Part shown: positions 1 through 7,424 of the stretch, in pieces
Numbering within the stretch: position 1 is the stretch's first letter
How the letters are laid out: each line of letters begins with the position of its first letter
Source of the DNA: CAZOOR01 sp964581505
GTDB lineage: Bacteria > Bacteroidota > Ignavibacteria > Kapaibacteriales > UBA2268
Reading direction: 5' to 3'
NCBI GenBank assembly: GCA_964581505.1
Contig: CAZOOR010000010.1
Location: forward strand, 1-46,268
DNA length: 46,268 nucleotides
Program-made: the position numbers and the translations under genes
The notes under the pieces: generated by a model
The model's input: the letters and a program-made list of their open reading frames with translations, nothing else
Told to the model about the DNA's origin: nothing
Database searches by the model: none

Positions 1-817
1 AAAACCAATTAATCCATTCAGTAATATCAAGTTTGCCTTTTTGTGTTTTTTCAAGAATACTATAATATGATTTCCTCTCTTTTTGTATTTGAGATGACAT
101 ACTGTAAAATCTTTGAGAAAGCCCATCTGAACGAGCAAGTAGCATATCGGTAATCGCTCTGGTTATTCTTCCGTTTCCGTCTTCAAAAGGGTGTAACGTT
201 ACAAACCATAAATGCGCAATACTTGCTTTCAACACCAAATCGATATCCGTCTTACTATTAAACCAATCTAAAAATATTACCATTTCGCTGTCCATCACTT
301 TTGCCGGCGGTGCTTCATAATGCACTTTTTCTTTACCAAAAGCACCGGAAACAACTTGCATAGGACCTTTTAAGTCTTTTCTCCAATCTCCAACAACAAT
401 TTCAAACATTCCACTTCTTCCCATTGGAAACATCGCATAATGCCAATCAAATAATCTCTTTTTAGTTAAAGCTTTATCGAAATTCTTTGTCGCATCAAAC
501 ATCATATCAACAATTCCTTCAATATTCCTATTGATTGGTGGCAAACCTCCAACATCAATTCCTAATCTTCGAGCAATAGATGAACGAACTTCTTCTTTAT
601 TTAGAACAACACCTTCGATTTCATTTGATTTTAATATATCAATTGTTAACGTTTCAAGGTAAGCCTCATTCTGCAAATTAAAACCCAAAGATTCCATTTT
701 GCCAATCAATCGACCTTGTTGATTTCTTACTTCTGCCAATAAATTGGATATTTCTTTAATATCCCAAATAAAATTTGGCCAATCTTCATATTGATATATG
801 TATTTTGTAATATTCAT
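1..817 (-). CDS. Fic-family protein (AMPylase-type), C-terminus cut by window edge
   Basis: Reads on the minus strand from an ATG at 817 for 272 codons without a stop, so the C-terminus lies outside the window. Fic proteins transfer AMP (sometimes another phosphate-containing group) from a nucleotide onto a hydroxyl of a target protein. The core motif HPFEDGNGRITR is complete, with the catalytic His at residue 209. An inhibitory-helix motif of the (S/T)xxxE(G/N) type, SNEIEG, lies at residues 64-69, ahead of the Fic core, with the blocking Glu at 68; in characterised family members this Glu keeps the enzyme inactive until relieved. The first ~15 residues (YQYEDWPNFIWD) resemble the DUF4172 N-terminal domain found on many bacterial Fic proteins. 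No antitoxin gene is visible upstream, which fits a self-inhibited enzyme rather than a two-gene toxin module. The target is unknown. Confidence 0.93.
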   Translation of the reverse strand, partial: MNITKYIYQYEDWPNFIWDIKEISNLLAEVRNQQGRLIGKMESLGFNLQNEAYLETLTIDILKSNEIEGVVLNKEEVRSSIARRLGIDVGGLPPINRNIEGIVDMMFDATKNFDKALTKKRLFDWHYAMFPMGRSGMFEIVVGDWRKDLKGPMQVVSGAFGKEKVHYEAPPAKVMDSEMVIFLDWFNSKTDIDLVLKASIAHLWFVTLHPFEDGNGRITRAITDMLLARSDGLSQRFYSMSSQIQKERKSYYSILEKTQKGKLDITEWINWF

Positions 818-822
818 TTGCT

Positions 823-866
823 ATTCTCCGCATTATTTGCGACAAATATAATGATTATTCTCCGCA
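823..866. repeat. Direct repeat ATTCTCCGCA around the Fic promoter
   Basis: The 10-mer ATTCTCCGCA occurs at 823-832 and again at 857-866, 34 bp apart. The -7 box lies between them, and the distal copy falls between -7 and -33. ATTTGCG (835-841) and CGCAAAT (863-869) form an inverted repeat across the same interval. The layout is that of an operator, possibly for autoregulation; no regulator can be assigned from the sequence. Confidence 0.45.
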
Positions 867-874
867 AATCACAA
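843..874 (-). promoter_or_regulatory. Probable promoter of the Fic gene
   Basis: On the minus strand the box TATATTTG (843-850) matches the Bacteroidota -7 consensus TANNTTTG. A TTG (872-874) lies 21 bp upstream as the -33 element. Transcription would begin near 836, giving a leader of about 20 nt. Position and consensus match are seen; activity is inferred. Confidence 0.5.
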
Positions 875-1040
875 TTTTTTTTTCAATATTTCTGGGGTAA
901 GGAGCGGTTGTTCCATTCAAAAATAATTTTAAAACCGTTTTCTTGTCGCCACATCTCAATTACATTATATTGCAAATGAGTGTTCGCTCACTCCACGTTC
1001 TTTGAAAAGTAATAGGTATATATAGAAGAAATTTGCAAAG

Positions 1041-1205
1041 TGTAGAAAAGTGTAGAAAAACGTAGAAAAACGTAGAAAATTACCAAACTGCACAAATCTT
1101 ATAACCAATTGATAATACAACTATTTATACGATATTTTGTAATTACTGCTTTTCCTGCGGCATCGTAGTAAAAAATTCACTAAAACGTAGAAAAGTGTAG
1201 AAAAA
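1041..1205. repeat. Tandem 10-bp repeats (Y)GTAGAAAA(R)
   Basis: Four head-to-tail decamers of the form (t/c)GTAGAAAA(g/a) occupy 1041-1080, and two more occupy 1186-1205. The unit is one helical turn long, so repeated bases face the same side of the DNA. Between and beside the two groups, CGTAGTAA (1164-1171) and TTACTACG (1207-1214) form an inverted repeat. No coding sequence overlaps. This could be an iteron-like protein-binding site or simple slippage expansion. Confidence 0.55.
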
Positions 1206-1247
1206 ATTACTACGAAACCGGAGCCTTCAGGGTGCGATTTTGTCTTT

Positions 1248-1657
1248 CGGCTGTTTACTCCCTCGCCCTTTGTGAGAGGGCTGGGGTGAGGAGCGGCTGT
1301 TTAAGTCCCCTCTAAAAAGAGGGGATTTAGGGGTGTGTCGGCTGTTCTGATGCTCTTGAACCCACCCGTTGAACAATACACTGTATTGTTCAACCCCCTC
1401 CAAGGAGGGGAAAGAAATGCAAAAGGCAAAATATCCGGCTGTTCTTTTTCTCTCCTTGCTAAGGAGAGATGTCGCGAAGCGACAGAGAGGTCGGCTGTTT
1501 TGTGTTTTTTTGTACCCTCACCTTAATCCTCTCCCAACGGGAGAGGAAAGAAAAGCAGTGGCTGTTTGTTCCCACGTCCATTGTGAGAGGGCTGGGGTGA
1601 GGAGTGGCTGTTTGCCTTTCATTCTCCCATTACTGTCATTCCTGCAACAGCAGGAAT
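1248..1657. repeat. Mosaic of seven palindrome modules joined by the octamer CGGCTGTT
   Basis: CGGCTGTT (or TGGCTGTT) occurs at 1248, 1294, 1339, 1436, 1492, 1559 and 1605. Each copy is followed by a different palindromic element. These include CCCCTCT-aaaa-AGAGGGG (1307-1324), a 12-bp perfect palindrome (1369-1393) followed by CCCCTCC-aa-GGAGGGG (to 1410), CTCTCCTT-gct-AAGGAGAG (1450-1468), TGTCGC-gaa-GCGACA (1470-1484), CCTCTCCC-aac-GGGAGAGG (1528-1546), and ATTCCTGC-aaca-GCAGGAAT (1638-1657). Intervals 1271-1302 and 1582-1613 are 31/32 identical. A diverged copy of the same element lies at 892-912. Each palindrome type resembles a dispersed intergenic repeat; their concatenation with a constant joint is unusual. 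Open frames across it carry no protein signal. The rest of the 818-1704 gap holds nothing else recognisable. Confidence 0.75.
1369..1393. repeat. Perfect 12-bp palindrome inside the mosaic
   Basis: TTGAACAATACA and its exact reverse complement TGTATTGTTCAA are separated by one base (C at 1381). This is the longest perfect inverted repeat in the mosaic and could extrude as a cruciform or fold in RNA. It lacks a T-tract and so does not look like a terminator. Confidence 0.8.
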
Positions 1658-1704
1658 CTCATTAGGCAAATAATAAATCAATGTAGTGAGGTCTGCGGAT
1701 TTTT

Positions 1705-2334
1705 TTACACAACAATTCGTTTGGCAATAGTATATGAAACATAGGAGACAAAGAAAGCAATCAATATATCGGCACTATAATGCACGTGTTGGATTAATAA
1801 TAAAACTGCTATTGAAATTGTAGCAAGAAGGAAATAATTCTTTATTCTTTTGCTTTCGGCAGTCAGATAGCATAGAAATAATATAGACGTATGCCCGGAA
1901 AAGAACAAATCACGTGTGAGCGTTTTTGTCTGTCCGAAGAATTCAATAAACGGGTCATTGAGCGCAATCATCAATACCGGTGGTTCGAGCGGCATTATAT
2001 ACATTGCGTTCATTCTGAATAGTAGCATAATAACATAAGCACTCATCATCAATAATAATAATTTCGGCTCTTGCAAAAAATATATGATTGCTAAAATTAT
2101 TGAGGAATATAGTAGAATAAAAGTAAACCAAGTAACATCAACGGGGGTAAATAGATTTAATATCGGGTCATATAATACACTACCTTGTCGAGACTCAATA
2201 TATGTTAGAAATTTTGTAAAAAAGAATAAGATGACAACAAGAGCAGACAATGCAAAAACAAATTGTTTACGAAAAGATTTGGAATTTGCAAAAGTCTGTC
2301 TGTATTTATTAATATTTGATGTTATTATGTTCAA
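1705..2334 (-). CDS. PAP2 / sphingomyelin-synthase-like membrane protein
   Basis: A 209-residue protein with about six hydrophobic segments. Two catalytic motifs of the PAP2_C (sphingomyelin synthase-like) superfamily are present: SGHT at 146-149 (His148) and HYSAD at 185-189 (His185, Asp189). The H-x3-D spacing matches the His-His-Asp triad of lipid phosphatases and phosphotransferases. A role in moving or removing a phosphate head group of a membrane lipid is likely; the substrate is unknown. The start is TTG at 2334: an in-frame stop sits just upstream, and the next ATG would remove the first membrane segments. No Shine-Dalgarno sequence is seen. It follows dnaJ across a terminator, so it is probably its own unit. 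Confidence 0.7.
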   Translation of the reverse strand: MNIITSNINKYRQTFANSKSFRKQFVFALSALVVILFFFTKFLTYIESRQGSVLYDPILNLFTPVDVTWFTFILLYSSIILAIIYFLQEPKLLLLMMSAYVIMLLFRMNAMYIMPLEPPVLMIALNDPFIEFFGQTKTLTRDLFFSGHTSILFLCYLTAESKRIKNYFLLATISIAVLLLIQHVHYSADILIAFFVSYVSYTIAKRIVV

Positions 2335-2390
2335 AATTTTTTATTTATTATTTTTAGTAAAGTTAAAATTAAAGAATTATTTAATCATAT

Positions 2391-2423
2391 TGAAAAAAAA
2401 CACCAAGCGGGAAACTTGGTGTT
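2391..2423 (-). terminator. Intrinsic terminator of grpE-dnaJ
   Basis: On the minus strand AACACCAAG and CTTGGTGTT form a 9-bp stem (2399-2407 / 2415-2423) with a 7-nt loop, followed by a T-run (the A-run at 2393-2400). It lies about 75 bp beyond the dnaJ stop. Confidence 0.8.
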
Positions 2424-2498
2424 ATATTCTGTATGAAGAATAAACCTGCGGAACTTACCGCTCTTTCTGATATACATTATTAAAATCAATAAGAAATA

Positions 2499-3656
2499 CT
2501 ATGAAAACATTTCTTTAACTTTACTGAAAAAGTCTTTTTCTTTTCCCTTTTTTGCTTTCGGTTTGAAATGAGTACTCTTTGCCATTTCTTTTAGTTGGCT
2601 TTTATGGTTTGACGGAACGGATTTGGGAACGTGTATATCCACAACAATTATTTCGTCCCCACTACCATAGGAATTAAGATTGGGAATACCCCGTCCGTGC
2701 AATTTGATGATTGTATTTGCACGTGTACCGGGTTCGATTTTTACATTTTCAATTCCGTCTATTGTCGGCACTTCATACTTGCCGCCGAGTACGGCGTCCG
2801 GAAAGCTAATATCCAAATGATAAATAATATCATTGCCGTTTCTATCAAAATATGGGTGTTCCTTTTCTTCGATAACAACAATTAGGTCGCCTGTTTCGCC
2901 ACCGCGTCTTCCCGCATTACCTTTACCACTGACAGGTAAATAATTTCCTTCCTCCACTCCGGCAGGAATTTTTACGCTGATGCTGTCTTCACCATGCTTA
3001 CGTCCCTCACCATTGCAAATATTGCAAGGGTCGCTAATGATTTTTCCTGTAGCGCCGCAATGAGTGCAAGGACTAACATTAATAAACTGTCCAAACATCG
3101 AACGGGAAACACTGCGGATTTCGCCCGTCCCGTTGCAAGCGGGGCATTGCTTAAAACCATTACTGCTATTGGCGCCTGTCCCGTTGCAATTGTCGCAGGT
3201 TTGATGACGATTTATTTTAATTGTTTTCTCTACACCTTTTGCAATTTCTTCGAGAGTAAGAGGTAGGCGAATCCTAATATCGCTGCCGCGTTCACCCGTT
3301 GGACGGGCTTGCCTGCCGCCTCTGCCGCGACCAGCCCCAAAGAACTCATCGAAAATACTACCGCCAAACATATCGTTAATATGAGAAAATATATCCTCGG
3401 CGCCGCCGTAATTATGGTAGTCTCTGCCGGCACGCAAGCCTTCGTGTCCGAATTGGTCATATTTGGCTCGCTTATTGTCATCGCTCAGTACTTCGTATGC
3501 TTCGGTCGCTTCTTTGAATTTCTCTTCGGCGGCGGCATCATCAGGATTCTTATCAGGGTGAAACTTCATAGCCAATTTCCTGTAAGATGCCTTAATTTCC
3601 GTAATTGTTGCCTGACGCGCTATGCCTAATATCTCATAATAATCTCGCTTACTCAT
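2499..3656 (-). CDS. dnaJ: Chaperone DnaJ (type A Hsp40)
   Basis: A 385-residue co-chaperone that delivers unfolded clients to DnaK and stimulates its ATPase. The J-domain is at residues 1-70 with the HPD motif at 33-35. A Gly/Phe-rich linker (about 75-118) follows. The zinc region has four CxxCxGxG-type repeats with cysteines at 154/157, 171/174, 197/200 and 211/214, and then the C-terminal substrate-binding domains. The ATG at 3656 is preferred over an upstream in-frame start at 3677 because MSKRDYYEILG is the family N-terminus. The start overlaps the grpE stop by 8 nt (ATGAGTAA), indicating translational coupling. dnaK is not in the window. Confidence 0.98.
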   Translation of the reverse strand: MSKRDYYEILGIARQATITEIKASYRKLAMKFHPDKNPDDAAAEEKFKEATEAYEVLSDDNKRAKYDQFGHEGLRAGRDYHNYGGAEDIFSHINDMFGGSIFDEFFGAGRGRGGRQARPTGERGSDIRIRLPLTLEEIAKGVEKTIKINRHQTCDNCNGTGANSSNGFKQCPACNGTGEIRSVSRSMFGQFINVSPCTHCGATGKIISDPCNICNGEGRKHGEDSISVKIPAGVEEGNYLPVSGKGNAGRRGGETGDLIVVIEEKEHPYFDRNGNDIIYHLDISFPDAVLGGKYEVPTIDGIENVKIEPGTRANTIIKLHGRGIPNLNSYGSGDEIIVVDIHVPKSVPSNHKSQLKEMAKSTHFKPKAKKGKEKDFFSKVKEMFS

Positions 3657-4251
3657 TGTTGTTGTCTTCTCTCTCATCTGCGGCTCCCGAAGATGTAATT
3701 ACTTTGGAATGTCTGATTACTTTGTCCCTGAGGGTATATCCCTTTTGTATTTCTTGAATAACAATACCTTCCGGCTTATCCGAAGGCATAGAAACCATAG
3801 CATCGTGCAGGTTCACATCAAAAGGCTTTCCCTCGGACTTGTCAAGAGCTTTTACCCCCTCGTCATCTAATAGTTTTTTTGCTTTTTGGTGAATCATTTC
3901 CACACCCGTCAGAATTGTTGCCGAGTCGTGCGATTCTTTTCCGGCTTCAACCGCATTGTCCAAGTCATCAACGAGTTCGAGCAATTTGATGATTAGCTTT
4001 TCATTGGCATAATCAATCATATCCATTTTTTCTTTTTCGCAACGCTTGATGACATTATCCAGTTCAGCGGTCTTGCGGATTAATTTATCCTTTAATTCAG
4101 AGTTTTCCTTTTTAAGAGATTCAATTAATTCGGCGTTAGACGTCTTGCTATCTTTCGTCTCTTTTTCTTTCTTCTGTTTTTTGCTCATTATTTCTTCTTG
4201 CATTTCCGAATTATCTTCAATTGGTATATCTTTTTGTTTCTTCTTTGTCAT
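3649..4251 (-). CDS. grpE: Nucleotide exchange factor GrpE
   Basis: A 200-residue cytoplasmic protein that releases ADP from DnaK. The charged N-terminal ~45 residues are followed by a long coiled coil (about 40-95) and the C-terminal beta domain, which carries the conserved stretch GKPFDVNLHDAMV and ends in IRHSKVITSSG. ATG at 4251 follows an AAT-repeat tract with no Shine-Dalgarno sequence, common in Bacteroidota. It lies 79 bp downstream of the hydrolase-like gene and overlaps dnaJ, so grpE-dnaJ is one unit and may be read with the two genes upstream. No heat-shock operator (CIRCE-like inverted repeat) was seen before it. Confidence 0.97.
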   Translation of the reverse strand: MTKKKQKDIPIEDNSEMQEEIMSKKQKKEKETKDSKTSNAELIESLKKENSELKDKLIRKTAELDNVIKRCEKEKMDMIDYANEKLIIKLLELVDDLDNAVEAGKESHDSATILTGVEMIHQKAKKLLDDEGVKALDKSEGKPFDVNLHDAMVSMPSDKPEGIVIQEIQKGYTLRDKVIRHSKVITSSGAADEREDNNNE

Positions 4252-4330
4252 TATTATTATTTAGAAAATGTGAAACATAATCTTCCGAAAATACTATGAC
4301 GAATGAAAGATAAATCTTATTTAAACAGAA

Positions 4331-5284
4331 TTAAATCTCAAAAACTCTGCCCTCATTCATCATTGCAGATAAGCCAACGAGTTTTTTGAGCATTTTAAGC
4401 GATTCCTCAACGATAACCTGCGGATGCGATAAATGTAATGAGGATACACCACCTTCGACAATTTTGAAATCGGTATCATTACTCAATTTTTTTAATGATT
4501 CGGAATGCTCTACCCATAGGTCTTCGACTAGTTTTGCTTCTTCTTCGGGGACGCCGATTTGTTTAGCAGTGTCTATCATTATTTTCGGGTCGCGGCACAG
4601 AACGCTTATCGGAATTTGCGGAAAATCTCCGGCATCATTAAACTGTTCCACGCTTTCCTTCAATGCGTCATATTCGTCAATAACTGTTTTATAGAGCTGC
4701 TGGTCGCACATATATGCAGTTATCTGCTGCTGTAAATCCTCGGGAAATTGAGGAAATAAATCTTTGAGGAAATGCGGTACGGTTTTGTTAAAATCGTCTT
4801 CCTCCATCACTGTAAAGGCTTTCAGTCCTTCCATTCTCTTGTGCAATGATAGCACTTCCTGAAACTTGGGAGCATCAAGCTCGTCAAATTCAAAGATGCG
4901 GGAAGTAGTGGAATCTACTAAAATCATACCTGCCGCCAATTCGGGATATAATCTTGCAAAATGTTGTATGTAGAAACCTCCTGCCGCCTCGGCAATAAAT
5001 AAATAAGGACCGGGTATCCCCGTATTACTAAGGAGTGTGTATAATTCACTGACGATTTGCTTACTTGTGCGAGGCTTAATATTTGTCGGGCTTTCGCCAT
5101 AGCCGGCTCGGTCATAACTGATTACGGTTGTATGCTTGGATAGTTCATCTTGTATAGGTTGCCACTCGGCAGAGAGACTGCCCCATGCAGTTTCGATTAC
5201 AATTGCCGGCAAACCCGAACCTGTTGGCTTAATATACAGATTTTTGTTTCCGTTGCTTAAATATCTTCCGTCAATAATTGCCAT
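4331..5284 (-). CDS. Alpha/beta-hydrolase-fold protein lacking the nucleophile Ser
   Basis: A 317-residue protein with the alpha/beta-hydrolase layout: strand and oxyanion region near 28-40, the SYDRAGYGES signature at 56-65, a nucleophile elbow at 98-103, a cap region, and a C-terminal His in LHLSHPQV. The elbow normally reads G-x-S-x-G; here it is A98-E99-A100-A101-G102, so Ala stands where Ser, Asp or Cys should be. The codons are unambiguous (GCC GAG GCG GCA GGA). The reading frame is full length, so this looks like a retained pseudo-enzyme rather than decay. It starts 13 bp after the class V aminotransferase stop, implying co-transcription. No substrate can be assigned. Confidence 0.75.
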   Translation of the reverse strand: MAIIDGRYLSNGNKNLYIKPTGSGLPAIVIETAWGSLSAEWQPIQDELSKHTTVISYDRAGYGESPTNIKPRTSKQIVSELYTLLSNTGIPGPYLFIAEAAGGFYIQHFARLYPELAAGMILVDSTTSRIFEFDELDAPKFQEVLSLHKRMEGLKAFTVMEEDDFNKTVPHFLKDLFPQFPEDLQQQITAYMCDQQLYKTVIDEYDALKESVEQFNDAGDFPQIPISVLCRDPKIMIDTAKQIGVPEEEAKLVEDLWVEHSESLKKLSNDTDFKIVEGGVSSLHLSHPQVIVEESLKMLKKLVGLSAMMNEGRVFEI

Positions 5285-5297
5285 TTGCTTTTTCCTT

Positions 5298-6755
5298 TCA
5301 GAACCATTTTTTTACTAAATTTTTCTCGTATTTATCTATATTTTTATGATAAAAATCATTGGTATTCGGATTGTAAAGATAATCGTTTTCGTATTCTTTG
5401 AAATTTATTGCAATATCTTTGATAGCATTTAATATGAAGCGAACTTCATTATCCGTCATTGTCGGGTGGAATGAAGCCCTAATCCAGCCGGGCTTTTCAG
5501 TTAAATCGCCGGCATTTATTTTATCCGTAATCTGTTGCGATACAAAGCGGTCAACTTTCAGTAGCAAATGCCCGTAAGTTCCGGCACAGGAACAGCCCCC
5601 ACGTGTTTGTATTCCGAATTTATCATTCAATAATTTTACTGCAAGATTGTAATGCAGTCCGTCAATATAGAAAGAAAAAATCGGCAAGCGCTCCCGTATA
5701 TTGTCTGCGAGTATATGTAAATTAGGAATATTATCAAGCTCCTGCCATACCATATTAACAATTACTTCTTCTCTGGAGCCAATATTATTAACTCCCATTT
5801 CCTCCTTCAATTGAAGTACATAAGCTATCTTAATAGTCTGCAAAAAAGGTGGCGTGCCGCCATCTTCTCTCGCTTCAATATCCGAAACAAATTTATGTCC
5901 GCCCCAGGGATTTGTCCAATCAACCGTACCACCACCGGGATTGTCCGGCACTTCATTATGGTATAACTCACGATTGAAAAGCAGAACGCCGCTTGTGCCG
6001 GGACCACCGAGAAATTTATGAGGCGAGAAGAAAATAGCATCTAAATTACCGCCCTCTTCTTCGGGGTGCATATTAATATCAATATATGGTGCCGATGCGG
6101 CGAAGTCCACAAAACAATAGCCACCGTTTGCGTGCATCATCTTTGCTATTTGGCGGTAGCAAGTTAGGATGCCGGTTACATTGGAACAAGAAGTAACGGC
6201 GGCAATTTTCAACTTGCGAGATTTATGCTTCTCTAATAGGCTTTGCAAATGATTTAAGTCCGTATGACCATTGTCATTCAGTCCGATAATCACAACATCT
6301 GCAATAGTTTCGAGCCATGAAGTTTGATTGGAATGATGCTCCATACTCGTAATGAAAATAATCGGTCTGTCATCGGGAGAGATTTGAACTTTATCCCTAA
6401 ATTTTTCGTGTATTTTTATCCCCAAGATACGTTGGAATTTATTAATCACCCCTGTCATACCGGCTTCGGCACAAATCAGCACATCATTTTCATCTGCATT
6501 GACATGCTTTTTAATTATTTCTTTTGCTTTGTGGTATGCCAAAGTCATAGCCGTACCAGTTAGTGATGTTTCGGTATGAGTATTGCCTACATAGGGACCG
6601 AGTTCATTCTGCATCTTTTCCTCAATCGGAGCATACAATCTGCCGCTGGCAGTCCAATCGGCATAGAGCAGTCTTTTGGTGCCATAAGGTGTTTCAAATT
6701 CAATATTGTTTCCAATAATATTATCTCTAATATTTTTGAAATAGTCTTCGTTCAT
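5298..6755 (-). CDS. Class V aminotransferase-fold PLP enzyme (cysteine desulfurase-like)
   Basis: A 485-residue fold-type I PLP enzyme of the group containing SufS/CsdA and isopenicillin N epimerase. The PLP lysine is K247 in FFSPHKFLGG. A Cys-rich RGGCSCAG segment (Cys388, Cys390) sits where desulfurases carry the catalytic Cys. It is about 80 residues longer than SufS and no suf/isc genes are adjacent, so general Fe-S assembly should not be assumed; a selenocysteine lyase, desulfurase or epimerase role is equally possible. The start at 6755 (MNEDYFKNIRDN) is preferred over a longer in-frame option at 6782 because family similarity begins there. It probably forms an operon with the hydrolase-like gene that follows 13 bp later. 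Confidence 0.85.
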   Translation of the reverse strand: MNEDYFKNIRDNIIGNNIEFETPYGTKRLLYADWTASGRLYAPIEEKMQNELGPYVGNTHTETSLTGTAMTLAYHKAKEIIKKHVNADENDVLICAEAGMTGVINKFQRILGIKIHEKFRDKVQISPDDRPIIFITSMEHHSNQTSWLETIADVVIIGLNDNGHTDLNHLQSLLEKHKSRKLKIAAVTSCSNVTGILTCYRQIAKMMHANGGYCFVDFAASAPYIDINMHPEEEGGNLDAIFFSPHKFLGGPGTSGVLLFNRELYHNEVPDNPGGGTVDWTNPWGGHKFVSDIEAREDGGTPPFLQTIKIAYVLQLKEEMGVNNIGSREEVIVNMVWQELDNIPNLHILADNIRERLPIFSFYIDGLHYNLAVKLLNDKFGIQTRGGCSCAGTYGHLLLKVDRFVSQQITDKINAGDLTEKPGWIRASFHPTMTDNEVRFILNAIKDIAINFKEYENDYLYNPNTNDFYHKNIDKYEKNLVKKWF

Positions 6756-6880
6756 TTTTCTGTCTTCAATTGTAATTATCAAAATAACAAAAATAAGAAA
6801 TTCCCTTAATTATCTAATTAATTAATACAAGTAAATATGCCGAATACAAATTTGAAAAAACAAATTCGTAAGGCGCTCTA

Positions 6881-7207
6881 TTACTCCTGTATTTTTTTCT
6901 TATTTTCTTTTTTTTCTAACTTAATATAATCACGGCTTGCTCTTACTCTAGCACTGTCAAGCATAGCATTGAATAGCTCCGGCTTATCGGCATATTTGAA
7001 GAATTCCCGCTTAAATGATTTTGCAGTGTAGCCGTAATGCTTGAATATTTTATCAACTTTCGGGTTTGCAACTGTCGTATCGGGATAGATTAATCTGATA
7101 GAAAGAATATCGCGATAGGCATTAACAAATCTATCCTCATCTTCGCCCCAGTCCGAGCATGCGGACAAAAACAATACTGTAATTATAAATATATAAAATA
7201 ATTTCAT
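6881..7207 (-). CDS. Small hypothetical lipoprotein
   Basis: A 108-residue protein with a lipoprotein signal peptide: Lys2, a hydrophobic stretch, and the lipobox LSAC with lipidated Cys17 followed by Ser-Asp. The mature part is charged, with a Lys/Glu-rich tail, and contains a YPDT...NP.V...YGYT pattern seen in small Bacteroidota lipoproteins of unknown role. It is divergent from the YD-repeat gene at 7425 and separated from the aminotransferase by about 125 bp. Probably anchored in the outer membrane or facing the periplasm; no function can be assigned. Confidence 0.75.
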   Translation of the reverse strand: MKLFYIFIITVLFLSACSDWGEDEDRFVNAYRDILSIRLIYPDTTVANPKVDKIFKHYGYTAKSFKREFFKYADKPELFNAMLDSARVRASRDYIKLEKKENKKKIQE

Positions 7208-7310
7208 TCTATTTTCGCTGATAGTATTTTAATTGTTTATCGGTTCAAACGTAAATTACAGATTATTTACTAAACTGAAAAAAGATAATTTCACCGCCAC
7301 CGCATTTTTA

Positions 7311-7342
7311 TTTGAAAATATGTCTATTATTTATTACATTTG
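7311..7342 (+). promoter_or_regulatory. Bacteroidota-type promoter for the YD-repeat gene
   Basis: TTTG (7311-7314), a 20-bp spacer, then TACATTTG (7335-7342), an exact match to TTTG-N20-TANNTTTG. Transcription would start near 7348, leaving a leader of about 75 nt before the ATG at 7425. Confidence 0.7.
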
Positions 7343-7424
7343 TAATTATTAAACAAATAAGAGTATATATGAAATAATTTTTCCGCTTATTAAGTACATA
7401 TTAATAACTATTAAGAGGTGTGTA

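Noticed and set aside
791..979. 62-codon plus-strand frame over the Fic promoter
   Set aside because: Starts inside the Fic coding region antisense and covers its promoter and operator-like repeats; no supporting signal.
1041..1214. CRISPR-like appearance of the decamer repeats
   Set aside because: Units are only 10 bp, directly abutting with no unique spacers, and no cas genes are present.
1369..1410. Intrinsic terminator at the long palindrome
   Set aside because: No T-run follows on either strand and no gene ends nearby.
1335..1665. Two overlapping open frames of 63 and 98 codons inside the palindrome mosaic
   Set aside because: They run straight through hairpins and repeat joints, have no family resemblance and no ribosome-binding site; frame openness follows from the repeat composition.
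2084..2443. 119-codon frame antisense to the PAP2-like gene
   Set aside because: Shadow of a well-supported membrane protein and it runs through the dnaJ terminator.
5298..6755. Calling the class V enzyme SufS
   Set aside because: Length, Cys context (RGGCSCAG) and neighbours do not match the SUF system; only family-level assignment is supported.
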